From Flavobacteriaceae bacterium (GTDB lineage Bacteria; Bacteroidota; Bacteroidia; Flavobacteriales; Flavobacteriaceae): DNA of 64,000 nt. The number at the start of each line of letters is the position of its first letter. The stretch's first letter is position 1. Below, in pieces: positions 45,749 to 54,443 of this stretch. The stretch lies in the NCBI GenBank assembly GCA_021647835.1, contig JAKITY010000002.1, positions 1-64,000 on the forward strand, in the 5' to 3' direction. The translations under genes and the position numbers were made by a program. The notes beneath the pieces are model-generated. The model did no database searches, was not told where the DNA came from, and worked only from the letters and a program-made list of their open reading frames with translations.

Positions 45749-48094
45749 ATGAAATCATGGAAATATATATTAAAGCATAAAAAGAAGAGTATCGTCCTTT
45801 TGATACTCTTAACTTGGTATTATTTTTCACTTCCAAAAGAATTATTTAAAACACCAACATCAACCGTTATAGAAAGTTCAGAAGGAGATTTATTAGGAGC
45901 AAAAATTGCTACTGATGGTCAATGGCGTTTTCCAGGGAAAGATAGTATTTCTATTAAATTTAAGCAATGTATCGTGCAGTTTGAAGATGCACATTTTTAT
46001 AAACACGTTGGTTTTAATCCAGTGTCGATGTTTAAGGCTTTACAACAAAACCTCAAAGCAGGAACAGTAAAAAGAGGAGGAAGTACACTTACGCAACAAG
46101 TTATTCGACTTTCAAGAAAAGGAAAAAAGCGTACATATTTTGAAAAATTTATTGAACTGATCCTCGCTACAAGACTTGAATTACGTCATTCAAAATCAGA
46201 AATTCTAAGTTTTTATACCTCGTATGCTCCTTTTGGCGGAAATGTTGTCGGAATTGAGGCGGCGTCTTGGAGGTATTTTGGTAGAAATAGCCATGAACTT
46301 TCTTGGGCAGAAACAGCGGTATTGGCAGTGTTGCCAAATGCTCCAAGTTTGATATATCCAGGAAAAAATCAGAAAAAACTGTTGGCCAAGAGGAATAGAT
46401 TACTAAAAAAACTATTCAAGGAAAAGGTTATTGATGAACTGACTTACAAATTATCAATCACAGAAACACTACCTCAAAAACCATATCCTTTACCGCAAAT
46501 TGCTCCTCATTTATTAGAAAAAATTGCAAAAATAAATAAAGGGAAGCGTGTAAAAACGAGTGTTAAAAGACACTTACAAGAACAGATAAATAGCATTGTT
46601 AAAAATCACTATAATAAACTAAAACAAAATCAGATTTACAATATTTCTGTGTTAGTTTTAGATGTAAAAACTCGAAAAGTACTGTCTTATATTGGTAATT
46701 CCCCAACAGATTCAGAGCACCATAAAGATGTTGATATTATTGATAAACCAAGAAGTACAGGAAGTATTTTAAAACCATTTTTATATAGTGCGATGTTAGA
46801 TGCAGGAGAAATTTTGCCAAATACATTGGTTTTTGATGTTCCTACAACTATTGCGAACTACACTCCGAAAAACTTTAATAAAGAATATGATGGTGCTGTA
46901 TCGGCAAGTGAGGCTTTATCGAGGTCTTTGAATGTTCCTGCAGTGAGAATGTTGCAAGATTTTGGTTTGGATAGGTTTCATCATTATTTAAAAGAATTGG
47001 ATTTAAAAGACGTAAAACACAACGCCAATCATTATGGATTATCGTTGATTTTAGGAGGAGCAGAAAGCAATTTATGGGACTTGTGTAAATCGTATGCTTC
47101 GATGAGCTCGACAGTAAATCATTATGATTATATATCAGGAAAGTATTATAAAAATGAGTTTTTAGAACCTTCTTTTTTGGCAGATTTTAAAGTAGATTTT
47201 GGAGAAATATCAACAGAAAAAACAGTTTTTGATGCAGGATCGATTTACAAGACTTTTGAAGCAATGAAAAAGGTAAATAGACCAAATAATGAAGGTAATT
47301 GGGAGTTTTTTGATTCTTCAAGAAAAATAGCGTGGAAAACAGGGACAAGTTTTGGTTTTCGTGATGCTTGGGCAATAGGAACAACTAAAGATTATGTAGT
47401 TGGTGTTTGGGTTGGAAACGCAGATGGAGAAGGTCGTCCAGGACTTATAGGTGTTTCAACCGCAGCACCAATTCTGTTTAATGTTTTTGATTTATTACCT
47501 CAAAGTTCGTGGTTTGTAAGGCCTTTTGATGAGCTGTCAGAAGTTGAAGTTTGTACAAAAAGCGGTTACAGAGCTTCAGGAATATGTGAAGAAAAAAAGA
47601 AACAATTCATTCAAACTTCAGGGTTAAAGACAAAACCTTGTCCATATCATTTTTGGGTTCACTTAGATAAAAACGAGCAGTATCAAGTCAATTCTTCTTG
47701 CGAGCCTTTAAATAATATGAAGCATAAAAGTAAGTTTGTATTACCTCCTTTGGTGGAGTATTATTATCAACAAAAAAACCCATTCTATAAGACACTTCCT
47801 AAGTTTAGGGATGATTGCTTGGGTGAAAACACACAGATGATGGGTTTTATTTATCCAAAAGAAAATTCGATTATTTTTTTACCTAAGAATTTTGACGAAA
47901 AGAAATCGGAATTGGTGTTAAAAATAACACATTCAATTACCGATGTAAAAGTTTTTTGGTATGTTAATGAAACATTTATTGGCACGACTCAAACCATTCA
48001 TGATATAGCTATAAAACCAAAAAAAGGAAAGCATAAAATTACTGTTGTAGATGAATTTGGAAATGAAATTACTTGCAAGATAGAGATAAAATAA
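45749..48094 (+). CDS. pbpC: Penicillin-binding protein 1C
   Basis: Glycosyltransferase FEDAHFYKHVGFNPVSM, KRGGSTLTQQVIRLSR; transpeptidase RSTGSILKPFLY, SRSLNVPAVRML, WKTGTSFGFRDAW; PbpC C-terminal domain. Confidence 0.95.
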   Translation: MKSWKYILKHKKKSIVLLILLTWYYFSLPKELFKTPTSTVIESSEGDLLGAKIATDGQWRFPGKDSISIKFKQCIVQFEDAHFYKHVGFNPVSMFKALQQNLKAGTVKRGGSTLTQQVIRLSRKGKKRTYFEKFIELILATRLELRHSKSEILSFYTSYAPFGGNVVGIEAASWRYFGRNSHELSWAETAVLAVLPNAPSLIYPGKNQKKLLAKRNRLLKKLFKEKVIDELTYKLSITETLPQKPYPLPQIAPHLLEKIAKINKGKRVKTSVKRHLQEQINSIVKNHYNKLKQNQIYNISVLVLDVKTRKVLSYIGNSPTDSEHHKDVDIIDKPRSTGSILKPFLYSAMLDAGEILPNTLVFDVPTTIANYTPKNFNKEYDGAVSASEALSRSLNVPAVRMLQDFGLDRFHHYLKELDLKDVKHNANHYGLSLILGGAESNLWDLCKSYASMSSTVNHYDYISGKYYKNEFLEPSFLADFKVDFGEISTEKTVFDAGSIYKTFEAMKKVNRPNNEGNWEFFDSSRKIAWKTGTSFGFRDAWAIGTTKDYVVGVWVGNADGEGRPGLIGVSTAAPILFNVFDLLPQSSWFVRPFDELSEVEVCTKSGYRASGICEEKKKQFIQTSGLKTKPCPYHFWVHLDKNEQYQVNSSCEPLNNMKHKSKFVLPPLVEYYYQQKNPFYKTLPKFRDDCLGENTQMMGFIYPKENSIIFLPKNFDEKKSELVLKITHSITDVKVFWYVNETFIGTTQTIHDIAIKPKKGKHKITVVDEFGNEITCKIEIK

Positions 48095-48114
48095 CGAGTT
48101 CAATTTTTGAAAAT

Positions 48115-48150
48115 CAGTATAATTATTTGTAAAACAGTACAAAATCAGTA
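48115..48150 (+). promoter_or_regulatory. Three CAGTA direct repeats (48115, 48135, 48146) upstream of the LytTR regulator
   Basis: AAAATCAGTAT / AAAACAGTAC / AAAATCAGTAT with 20 and 11 bp spacing, about 40 bp upstream of the start codon. Confidence 0.4.
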
Positions 48151-48186
48151 TATTGCGAGGTAAAAATTGTTTTAAACCCCAAAACT

Positions 48187-48927
48187 ATGTTGAAAATAGT
48201 AATAGTTGATGATGAAAATGACGCTTTAGAAGCGCTTGAGTGGAAGTTAAATCGTTATATTGATAATGTAGAGGTTATCAAATGCATTTCTCCAGTTGAA
48301 TCGATTGACATAATTAATAATACAAATCCAGATATTGTTTTTTTAGACATTCAAATGCCTGAGATGGATGGCTTTACATTACTTGAAAATCTTACTAACC
48401 GAAAATTTAACTTAATTTTCACAACTGCTCATGATGAGTTTGCATTAAAAGCAATAAAAGTTTCTGCAATAGATTATTTATTGAAACCTGTTGATAAGGA
48501 TGAATTGATTGAATCAATTGCAAAGATTAAAGAAAAGAAAAAGGGAGAACTTTTAGAAGATAAATTACAACTTCTATTAGGAAACCTTGAAGAAACCAAC
48601 AATGATAAAATAAACATTTCTGCTGATGGTAAAGTGTATCTTCTTGAAAAAGAAGAGGTTATTATGCTGAAGTCAGATAAAAGTTATACTACGCTATTTT
48701 TAACAAGCGAGCAGCAAATAGTTGTTTCAAAAACATTAAAAGAAGTAGAAAAGAAATTTCAATTCTCAGAGTTTTATAGAGTTCATAATTCATATTTAAT
48801 CAATTTAACTCACGTTAAAGAGTATTTAAAAGGACTTGGAGGTGAGTTAATTATGACTAATGGTCATACAGCCTCTATAAGCAGAAATAAAAAATCAGAA
48901 TTATTTAAAAAATTATATTTAGACTAA
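48187..48927 (+). CDS. LytTR-family response regulator
   Basis: IVIVDDENDALEALEW, VFLDIQMPEMDGF, DYLLKPVDKDEL; C-terminal LytTR (YRVHNSYLINLTHVKEYLKGLGGELIMTNG). Confidence 0.95.
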   Translation: MLKIVIVDDENDALEALEWKLNRYIDNVEVIKCISPVESIDIINNTNPDIVFLDIQMPEMDGFTLLENLTNRKFNLIFTTAHDEFALKAIKVSAIDYLLKPVDKDELIESIAKIKEKKKGELLEDKLQLLLGNLEETNNDKINISADGKVYLLEKEEVIMLKSDKSYTTLFLTSEQQIVVSKTLKEVEKKFQFSEFYRVHNSYLINLTHVKEYLKGLGGELIMTNGHTASISRNKKSELFKKLYLD

Positions 48928-48934
48928 TCAGCCG

Positions 48935-50272
48935 ATGCTTCTTGATTTTCACTCCGAAATATTTTCATGGATTAGAGGAGGGCTTTTAGTTCTTTTCAGT
49001 TACCATTTATTAATTTATTTTCAGAACGGAAGAAAACTTTATTTATATTATAGTTTGTTTTTGTTAGGGCTTTTCATATATTTTTTAAGAGATGTAATTG
49101 ATCCGGATTTATCTAAAAGAGTTTTTTCATATATCAATTTTTCTATTCAATTTTTATCTTACGCAGCATTTACAATGTTTGCAAGAAAATTATTAGAGAC
49201 AAAAGAAAAATTAATTTTTTGGGATAAAGTATTGAGATTTGAAGCTCAAATTTTACTTGGGCTTTCTCTACTATTTCCAATAATGCAATTCTTTTTCGGG
49301 TATGAATATCAGATTAAACTATTTTTAATTATTAGCCCAATTTTGACAATAGTTACATTAGTAATGATGTATTTTTTATGGAAAATTCCAGGGGCAACAT
49401 CTAAATATTTTGTAATTGGAACATTGGTTTACTCTATATTAGCAAATATAAGTTTTGCAGGGTTTTTTATAGGTCAGGAAATTTTTGAGCGTTATAAAGT
49501 TGAACCTATGTTCTTTGTTTATGCAGGAGCGATTCTCCAAAGTCTCATTTACGCTTCTATTTTAGGTCGTAGTATTAAAAAGATAGAACAAAAAAGTAAA
49601 AATGCAGAAGTAAGATTGGCGTTTAAATATAAAGAGTTAGAAGAATTAAAAATGACAGCTTTACAGAGTCAAATGAATCCACATTTTTTGTTCAACTCTC
49701 TTAACTCCATAAATAATTTTATTTTAAAAAGCGATATTGAAAAAGCATCAGATTATATTACAAAGTTTTCTCGATTAATTAGAGTCATACTTAAGAGTTC
49801 ATCAAGTTTAACGGTACCATTTTCAGAGGAATTAGGAATACTTTCCCTCTATGTAAAACTCGAGCAAATGCGTATAAATGGAGGGTTTGAGTATATCGTT
49901 AACATAGATGAAACTATCAATTTAGAAGAAATAAAAGTTCCTCCATTATTTTTACAACCATTTATTGAAAACTCTATTTGGCATGGATTGACGCACGTAG
50001 AAGGTGAAAAAAGAATTCTTCTAACGATAAATAAACAAGGAAATGATATTATTTGTGAAATAATAGACAACGGAATTGGAATTAACAAAGCAAGAGAAGA
50101 AGCCCACAAAAAAATAAATAGAAGAAAGTTCTTCGGAACACAAGCTACAGAAAACAGAATACGATTGCTATATAAAAAGGCAAACGTTCAAATAAATGTT
50201 ACAGATATTTCTGATAAGACCTCTACAGGGACAAAAGTTAGAATTATATTTCCCAGAATAATAAAAAGATAA
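48935..50272 (+). CDS. LytS-like sensor histidine kinase (multi-TM N-terminus)
   Basis: LQSQMNPHFLFNSLNSINNFI; VPPLFLQPFIENSIWHG; DNGIGI. 8 bp after the response regulator. Confidence 0.94.
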   Translation: MLLDFHSEIFSWIRGGLLVLFSYHLLIYFQNGRKLYLYYSLFLLGLFIYFLRDVIDPDLSKRVFSYINFSIQFLSYAAFTMFARKLLETKEKLIFWDKVLRFEAQILLGLSLLFPIMQFFFGYEYQIKLFLIISPILTIVTLVMMYFLWKIPGATSKYFVIGTLVYSILANISFAGFFIGQEIFERYKVEPMFFVYAGAILQSLIYASILGRSIKKIEQKSKNAEVRLAFKYKELEELKMTALQSQMNPHFLFNSLNSINNFILKSDIEKASDYITKFSRLIRVILKSSSSLTVPFSEELGILSLYVKLEQMRINGGFEYIVNIDETINLEEIKVPPLFLQPFIENSIWHGLTHVEGEKRILLTINKQGNDIICEIIDNGIGINKAREEAHKKINRRKFFGTQATENRIRLLYKKANVQINVTDISDKTSTGTKVRIIFPRIIKR

Positions 50273-50399
50273 TTGCCATTCATTTTAAAAATTCCACCAT
50301 CTATTGTTATTTTTAGCGCGCTCATTTATTTAGTCATAAAATCTAAATAATAGGTAGTATTTTTGCCCTTTCGGATTAAACACTTGATAATAAAACGTA

Positions 50400-50651
50400 A
50401 TGGCATTACTTTCTTTTATTATCCCCACAGAAAAAGACATATTGAAAGATCTAAACGAGGAGTCTCATTCAATCAAATTTATTGGTTTGGGAAGTTTTTC
50501 GCAGACAATAGATGAGATAAAATTTTCTAGAACATTCAAATATAGATTTGATAAAGAAAATACTTTAAACCAAGTTATTTATTTTCGAAAAGGTCTTATT
50601 TGGACATTCAAAAAAGTAATACCTTTACAAAAAGTGGTAATTGGTAAATAA
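50400..50651 (+). CDS. Hypothetical 83-aa protein
   Basis: Isolated intact ORF with upstream TATTTTTG promoter-like element; no family recognised. Confidence 0.45.
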   Translation: MALLSFIIPTEKDILKDLNEESHSIKFIGLGSFSQTIDEIKFSRTFKYRFDKENTLNQVIYFRKGLIWTFKKVIPLQKVVIGK

Positions 50652-50793
50652 GTAAAGTTTTCAAAACACCATTTATTAATACAATTCAACCGTTTATAGT
50701 TTTTTTACTTCTGTTTTTTTATTAAGTATATTTCATATATATAAACGATATATATTTGTCCTGTAAATGAGTCTTTGGGGTTGATTTATTTAT

Positions 50794-50824
50794 AACTCGA
50801 TAAAAATTTTATTTTTTTCGAGTT
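50794..50824. terminator. Bidirectional hairpin AACTCGA...TCGAGTT with A/T runs
   Basis: Lies between plus-strand ORF 50400-50651 and convergent CYTH gene. Confidence 0.6.
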
Positions 50825-50827
50825 TTT

Positions 50828-51301
50828 TTATGCCCAATTTTTAAAAGGGTTTTTACTCAATTCGGAATTGTAATATTTTATTTCTCCCGTAACTTCTTCA
50901 CCCAACCAAGAAGGTTTTAAGAATAATTCACTTTCAGAATTTAATTCTATTTCAGCAACGACCAAACCCTTATTTTTTCTTTTAAAAACATCTACTTCAT
51001 AAATATGATTTTCAACACGAACTAAATAGCGGGTTTTTTTAATAACCCCTTTCTCACATAATTTAAGTAATTTTTTTGCTTCTTTTAAAGATATTTCTTT
51101 TTCCCATTCAAATCGAGTTGTACCTTTTTTGTTTGATTTTCCTTTTATGGTAATAAAACCCTTATCATCAACAACACGCACACGTACAACACGGTTTCTG
51201 TTAGAATTTAAAAACCCTTGATTGATTGATAAGCACTTGAAAGACTCCTCTTTATAAGAATTATTTTTAACTAAAAATTTACGTTCAATTTCTAATAACA
51301 T
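50828..51301 (-). CDS. CYTH-domain protein (triphosphate tunnel metalloenzyme)
   Basis: LEIERKFLV signature; RVRVVDDKGFITIKGKSNKKGTTRFEWEKEI; VVAEIEL. Confidence 0.93.
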   Translation of the reverse strand: MLLEIERKFLVKNNSYKEESFKCLSINQGFLNSNRNRVVRVRVVDDKGFITIKGKSNKKGTTRFEWEKEISLKEAKKLLKLCEKGVIKKTRYLVRVENHIYEVDVFKRKNKGLVVAEIELNSESELFLKPSWLGEEVTGEIKYYNSELSKNPFKNWA

Positions 51302-51384
51302 TATTTTTTTTCTTTAGTGTTAAAATAATACTTTTTATAGTTACGTTATTATTAAATACCTTTGACGAAATTAAAGAAATCAAA

Positions 51385-53715
51385 ATGAAAAACAGTTTTA
51401 AAGCAATACTATTTTTATTCTTCATTAATAGTTGGTCACAAACGGACTATTCTAATAACTGGGAAGATTTCTTTTCATATAATAATGTAAAAGATTTTAC
51501 TAAAAATGGAGATAAGATATATGCCGTTGTAGATAACGCTGTTTTTATTTTTGATGAATCTACGGGAGAAACAACAAAATTATCATCAGTAAATGGACTT
51601 TCAGGTGAAACAACAACAAGTATTTATTATAGTGAAACTTATCAAAGGTTAGTTATTGGTTACGTGACAGGATTAATTGAGATAGTCGATTCTAATGGAG
51701 AGATTACCATATCACCAGATATTACAAATTTTACGCTATCAACAGAAAAAGAGATTACGAATATTACTGAGCACAACAATAAATTATACCTTTCTACACC
51801 GTTTGCGATTGTAGAGTATGATATAGAAAATTTAGTTTTTGGAGACACTTTTTTTATAGGTAATAATTCGTCAGAAATAAGAATAAATCAGATAGTGATT
51901 TTTCAAGACATCATTTATGCGGCGACTGAAGATGGAATTTATACAGCGGATGTTAATAACCCTAATTTAATAGATTTTAATAATTGGACACAGTATTTTT
52001 CAGGAAATTTTAATTCAATAGAAATATTTAACAATCAGGTTTACGCATCAAGAAGTAGAAATTTATATAATATTTCTACTTTCACACTATCTCTAATTCA
52101 AACACTTCCAACAACGATATTAAAAATAAAATCTTCAGAAACCAATTTATCTGTTGCAATAAAAAGACAAGCACATATCTTTGATAATACATTAAATCAA
52201 GTAGCAATTATTATTTCTGATGTAAATTCAGACTATTATTTTAGTTTAAACGCTGTATATACTGAGAGTGACACAATTTACCTTGGTACAAAAGAATTTG
52301 GGATTTTAAAAACCACCTTATTAGGCACCTCTCTTTTTGAAGAAATTCATCCTGATGGACCGCTATCAAATGATTTGTTTTCTATAAGTGTTCTCAACAA
52401 TAATTTATGGGTAGTGTATGGAGGTTATAATGACGCTTATGGACCTTTAAATAAAAGACTTGGATATAGCCATTATAATGGCGAAAATTGGATTAATAAT
52501 CCTTATAACCCAGATTTTCCAGCAAAAAATTTAGTCCACGCAACTATTGACCCCAACCATGAGAATAGAGTTTATTTAAGTTCTTGGAGTCAAGGTTTCG
52601 GTTCAATTCTTGATGAAACAGGAGGAATATTGGTTGTTGAAAATGATGAGCCTTCAATATTTTTAAATCATACAAATAGCGGTTTAGAAGATTTAGCACC
52701 AGCAAGTCCTACTTATATTAGTTTACGAATTAATGGTTCAGCATTTGATAATGATGGAAATTTATGGGTAGCAAATGCTTGGGTTGACAATATGTTAAAA
52801 AAAATGTCTCCAAGCGGAGCATGGACAAGTTACGACCTAAGTTCTATTTTGACTAGCGGTGCGAGAGGCTTAAATGAGTTAACTATTGATAAAACCAGAA
52901 GTATCTGGATCGGAACAAGAAGAAATGGAGCGCTTGTATATAATGAAAATGGAGATAGAAAGAGGGCTTTAACTTCAGAGCCAACAAAAGGCTCTTTGCC
53001 AGATCCAAATGTAAGAACGATTGTTGTAGATAATAGCAATAGAATTTGGATAGGAACACAAAAAGGGATGGTTGTTTTTTATAATGCAAGTGGACTTTTT
53101 GATGCCGATATTTATGACGCAGAACCAATAATAATACTTGACGATGGAATTCCAAAAAAGTTACTTGGAGATCAACCGATTAATTCTATTGCTATTGATG
53201 GTGCGGATAATAAATGGTTTGGAACATCCGGAGGAGGAGCGTTACAGTCAAACCCAAACGGAAGAGAGACACTTAATATTTTTAACACTTCTAATTCGCC
53301 ATTACCTTCTAATATTATACTAAAAATTAAAGTAGATAATAGCAATGGAAAGGTATATTTTGGAACAGCAAAAGGAATTGTTGCTTTTAACAGTAATGTT
53401 GCGCCATTTGGAGATGAATTAGGAGAAGTGTATGCATATCCTAATCCAGCAAAAAGTCAGCACGAAACCATAACTATTGATGGCAGAAATGGAACTCATT
53501 TACCACAAGGAACAAATGTAAAGATTTTAGACTCTGCAGGATATTTAGTATATGAAACAAATGTTGTTGAAGGGCAAGAGCTACAAGGAGGAAAAGTAGT
53601 TTGGAACAAAAGAAACCTTGCGGGACGTAAAGTTGCTTCAGGAGTTTATATTGTGTTACTTACCAATAAAGATAAGACTGAAACTTCATCAACCAAAATT
53701 GCAATTATTAATTAA
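51385..53715 (+). CDS. porZ: PorZ-type two-component-propeller T9SS surface protein
   Basis: WEDFFSYNNVKDFTKNGDKIYAVVDNAVFIFDESTGETTKLSSVNGLS; propeller repeats (IDKTRSIWIGTRRNG, VDNSNRIWIGTQKGM); C-terminal gliding-type domain. Confidence 0.9.
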   Translation: MKNSFKAILFLFFINSWSQTDYSNNWEDFFSYNNVKDFTKNGDKIYAVVDNAVFIFDESTGETTKLSSVNGLSGETTTSIYYSETYQRLVIGYVTGLIEIVDSNGEITISPDITNFTLSTEKEITNITEHNNKLYLSTPFAIVEYDIENLVFGDTFFIGNNSSEIRINQIVIFQDIIYAATEDGIYTADVNNPNLIDFNNWTQYFSGNFNSIEIFNNQVYASRSRNLYNISTFTLSLIQTLPTTILKIKSSETNLSVAIKRQAHIFDNTLNQVAIIISDVNSDYYFSLNAVYTESDTIYLGTKEFGILKTTLLGTSLFEEIHPDGPLSNDLFSISVLNNNLWVVYGGYNDAYGPLNKRLGYSHYNGENWINNPYNPDFPAKNLVHATIDPNHENRVYLSSWSQGFGSILDETGGILVVENDEPSIFLNHTNSGLEDLAPASPTYISLRINGSAFDNDGNLWVANAWVDNMLKKMSPSGAWTSYDLSSILTSGARGLNELTIDKTRSIWIGTRRNGALVYNENGDRKRALTSEPTKGSLPDPNVRTIVVDNSNRIWIGTQKGMVVFYNASGLFDADIYDAEPIIILDDGIPKKLLGDQPINSIAIDGADNKWFGTSGGGALQSNPNGRETLNIFNTSNSPLPSNIILKIKVDNSNGKVYFGTAKGIVAFNSNVAPFGDELGEVYAYPNPAKSQHETITIDGRNGTHLPQGTNVKILDSAGYLVYETNVVEGQELQGGKVVWNKRNLAGRKVASGVYIVLLTNKDKTETSSTKIAIIN

Positions 53716-53721
53716 TTTAAG

Positions 53722-54441
53722 ATGATTGTTACAACCAAAGCAATTGTTTTAAATTCGATTAAATACGGAGACAACAATCTTATTGTCAAGTGTTATACTA
53801 AAAAAGAAGGTGCGAAATCGTATTTATTGCGAGGAATTTTATCTTCTAAAAAAGGAAAGTTAAAGCCAGCATATTTTCAACCATTAACACAATTAAAACT
53901 TACTGCAAACCATAATAATAAAGGCGCTCTTAATAGTATTAAAGAAGTTGAAATTGTCAACCATTATAAGACTATTTTCACAAATATTACCAAGCAATCT
54001 ATTGTCTTTTTTTTATCAGAAATTTTAACCTTTTCGATTCAAGAAGAGGAAGAAAATACAGGTTTGTACGAGTATGTAGAAACCTCATTAATTTGGTTAG
54101 ATACGCATCAAAAAACAACAAACTTTCATCTATTATTTTTATTAAACCTTACTAAATATTTAGGATTTTATCCAGAAATAAAAGGATCTAAACTCGATTA
54201 TTTTGATTTGTCAGAAGGGCGGTTTTTGCAACAATCTCCCAAGTTTAATTTTATTTCAGGAACAGATTTAATCGAGTTCAAAAAAATATTAGGCATAAAT
54301 TTTGAGGCATTAGATAAAGTTGAATTTAACGCCAAAAGCAGACAACAGGTTTTGACTATTTTAATCCAATATTTTGAATTACATTTGAGCGGTTTTAGAA
54401 AGCCAAAATCTTTAGACGTTTTAAAGACTATATTTTACTAA
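53722..54441 (+). CDS. recO: DNA repair protein RecO
   Basis: TKAIVLNSIKYGDNNLIVKCYTKKEGAKSYLLRGILSSK; size and context. Confidence 0.94.
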   Translation: MIVTTKAIVLNSIKYGDNNLIVKCYTKKEGAKSYLLRGILSSKKGKLKPAYFQPLTQLKLTANHNNKGALNSIKEVEIVNHYKTIFTNITKQSIVFFLSEILTFSIQEEEENTGLYEYVETSLIWLDTHQKTTNFHLLFLLNLTKYLGFYPEIKGSKLDYFDLSEGRFLQQSPKFNFISGTDLIEFKKILGINFEALDKVEFNAKSRQQVLTILIQYFELHLSGFRKPKSLDVLKTIFY

Positions 54442-54443
54442 CT

